Assembly (NCBI GenBank): GCA_026713305.1 | Contig: JAPOOS010000207.1 | Location: 1-45,425, forward strand | Length of the DNA stretch: 45,425 bases | Direction of reading: 5' to 3' | DNA from: Paracoccaceae bacterium | GTDB taxonomy: Bacteria > Pseudomonadota > Alphaproteobacteria > Rhodobacterales > Rhodobacteraceae | Shown here: piece by piece, positions 44,716-45,425 of the stretch | Layout: each line of letters opens with the position of its first letter | How positions within the stretch are numbered: position 1 is the stretch's first letter | Translations under genes and position numbers: made by a program | Notes under the pieces: model-generated | Seen by the model: only the letters and a program-made list of their open reading frames with translations | What the model was told of the DNA's origin: nothing | The model's database searches: none

Positions 44716-45425
44716 CGGAAATCACGTAGCCGGATGCCCGAATCAGGCTGAGCGCCCGCTCGGAAGACAGGAACTCGTGGAACTCCACCGCCGCTTGATT
44801 GTCCTCCGCAGCTCTCATCAACACCATCTCCTGAAGAATAGGGCTGTGCCATCCGTCTGGAATCAGCCAGAAGTCTCCAAAACCCAGTTCCCGCGCTCGC
44901 ATCGCATGGGACAGCGAAAGGAACCCAAGTTCGGCATTTCCAGTCGCCAGAAACGCGCTTACCTGACCCACGCTCTCGCCCACTACAAGCTTGTTCTTCA
45001 ATTTGTCCGCAAGTCCCAGCCTTTCCATGACTTCAACTGAAGCAGCTCCGTAGGGCGCAAGTTCCGGCTCCGCCACTGCCAAGTGCCGGAAGTCGCCGCG
45101 TCCCAGCGCCGACTCCCAGGATTCACGAGGGGCGGCGGAACCTCTCCGGAAAAGCGCCAGGCGGCCGATGGCGTATGTACTTCGACTCCCCTGCACCGTC
45201 AGTCCCTGCGCCTCCAGCAGCTGAGGGCGCGATGCATCGGCCGCCAGGAAAACCGCGTACGGCGCGCCATTCACAATTTGGGCATAGAGGCGTCCCGTCG
45301 AACCGGGCACAAGCACAATTTGGTGTGCGCTTGTTTCTTCAAACTCCGCAACGAGATGACGGGCTGCATAGGTGAAATTGGTTGCCACCGCCACAATGGC
45401 TTCGTCCGCGTGGAGCGGAAGCGCA
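44690..45425 (-). CDS. modA: molybdate-binding protein ModA (5' end outside the window)
   Basis: This is the periplasmic substrate-binding subunit for molybdate. The visible part begins in the signal-peptide/mature junction (HADEAIVAVATNFTYAARHL) and continues with VLVPGSTGRLYAQIVNGAPYAVFLAADASRP, YAIGRLALF, LAVAEPELAPYGAASVEVM, VGESVGQVSAFLATGNAELGFL and a C-terminal FHEFLSSERALSLIRASGY. The frame is open to the window edge, so the true start lies beyond 45425. A GTG at 45394 would remove the signal peptide and is not used. It overlaps the start of modB. Confidence 0.95.
   Translation of the reverse strand, partial: ALPLHADEAIVAVATNFTYAARHLVAEFEETSAHQIVLVPGSTGRLYAQIVNGAPYAVFLAADASRPQLLEAQGLTVQGSRSTYAIGRLALFRRGSAAPRESWESALGRGDFRHLAVAEPELAPYGAASVEVMERLGLADKLKNKLVVGESVGQVSAFLATGNAELGFLSLSHAMRARELGFGDFWLIPDGWHSPILQEMVLMRAAEDNQAAVEFHEFLSSERALSLIRASGYVISGDSGSRSD

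Overview
This window looks like a piece of an alphaproteobacterial chromosome, moderately GC-rich. The evidence is gene content and order: argC-ccmE-ccmF-ccmH (the cycJKL order of alphaproteobacteria), rplM-rpsI next to a PaaI-type thioesterase and an enoyl-CoA hydratase, heme A synthase of the ctaA/COX15 type next to a TrmJ-type methyltransferase, a class II DAHP synthase, a DUF3553 protein, and an olsB-olsA ornithine-lipid pair. This assignment is inferred from gene content only; no 16S gene is present.

Layout. 1-4407: after a possible gene tail and a non-coding stretch comes a tight three-gene operon (circularly permuted ATP-grasp, alpha-E protein, transglutaminase-like protease). 5523-10634: a 1703-residue autotransporter with six Calx-beta-like repeats. 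10786-17569: ligA (minus), mnmA, an orphan HsdR_N-like protein whose nuclease residues appear lost, and an M20 peptidase. 17570-18829: non-coding, holding a broken IS5-type transposase. 18830-26804: enoyl-CoA hydratase, ccmH, ccmF, ccmE, argC, rpsI, rplM and paaI (all minus), then a divergent enoyl-CoA hydratase. 26805-27638: non-coding, with a possible group II intron fragment. 27639-31223: M32 carboxypeptidase, ctaA and trmJ (minus). 31423-34858: gmk, gamma-carbonic anhydrase, DUF3553, olsB and olsA (plus). 35035-41667: class II DAHP synthase, M48 lipoprotein protease, PQQ-type sugar dehydrogenase and a dimethylglycine/sarcosine dehydrogenase-like flavoprotein (minus). 41844-45425: a MocA-like nucleotidyltransferase (plus), tRNA-Leu(UAA) interrupted by a group I intron (minus), and modC-modB-modA (minus), with modA running off the window.

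How the genes relate. Two sets bear on respiration: ccmE/F/H for cytochrome c maturation and ctaA for heme A. The mod transporter and the MocA-like protein point to molybdoenzymes. The olsBA pair makes phosphorus-free ornithine lipids in the families it belongs to. The most notable non-protein element is the self-contained 214-nt group I intron splitting the tRNA-Leu(UAA) anticodon. Spacers are long for a bacterium, and two contain decayed mobile DNA, which suggests ongoing sequence decay around a conserved gene set. Several genes use TTG or GTG starts, so start sites were chosen by family alignment and ribosome-binding sites where possible.
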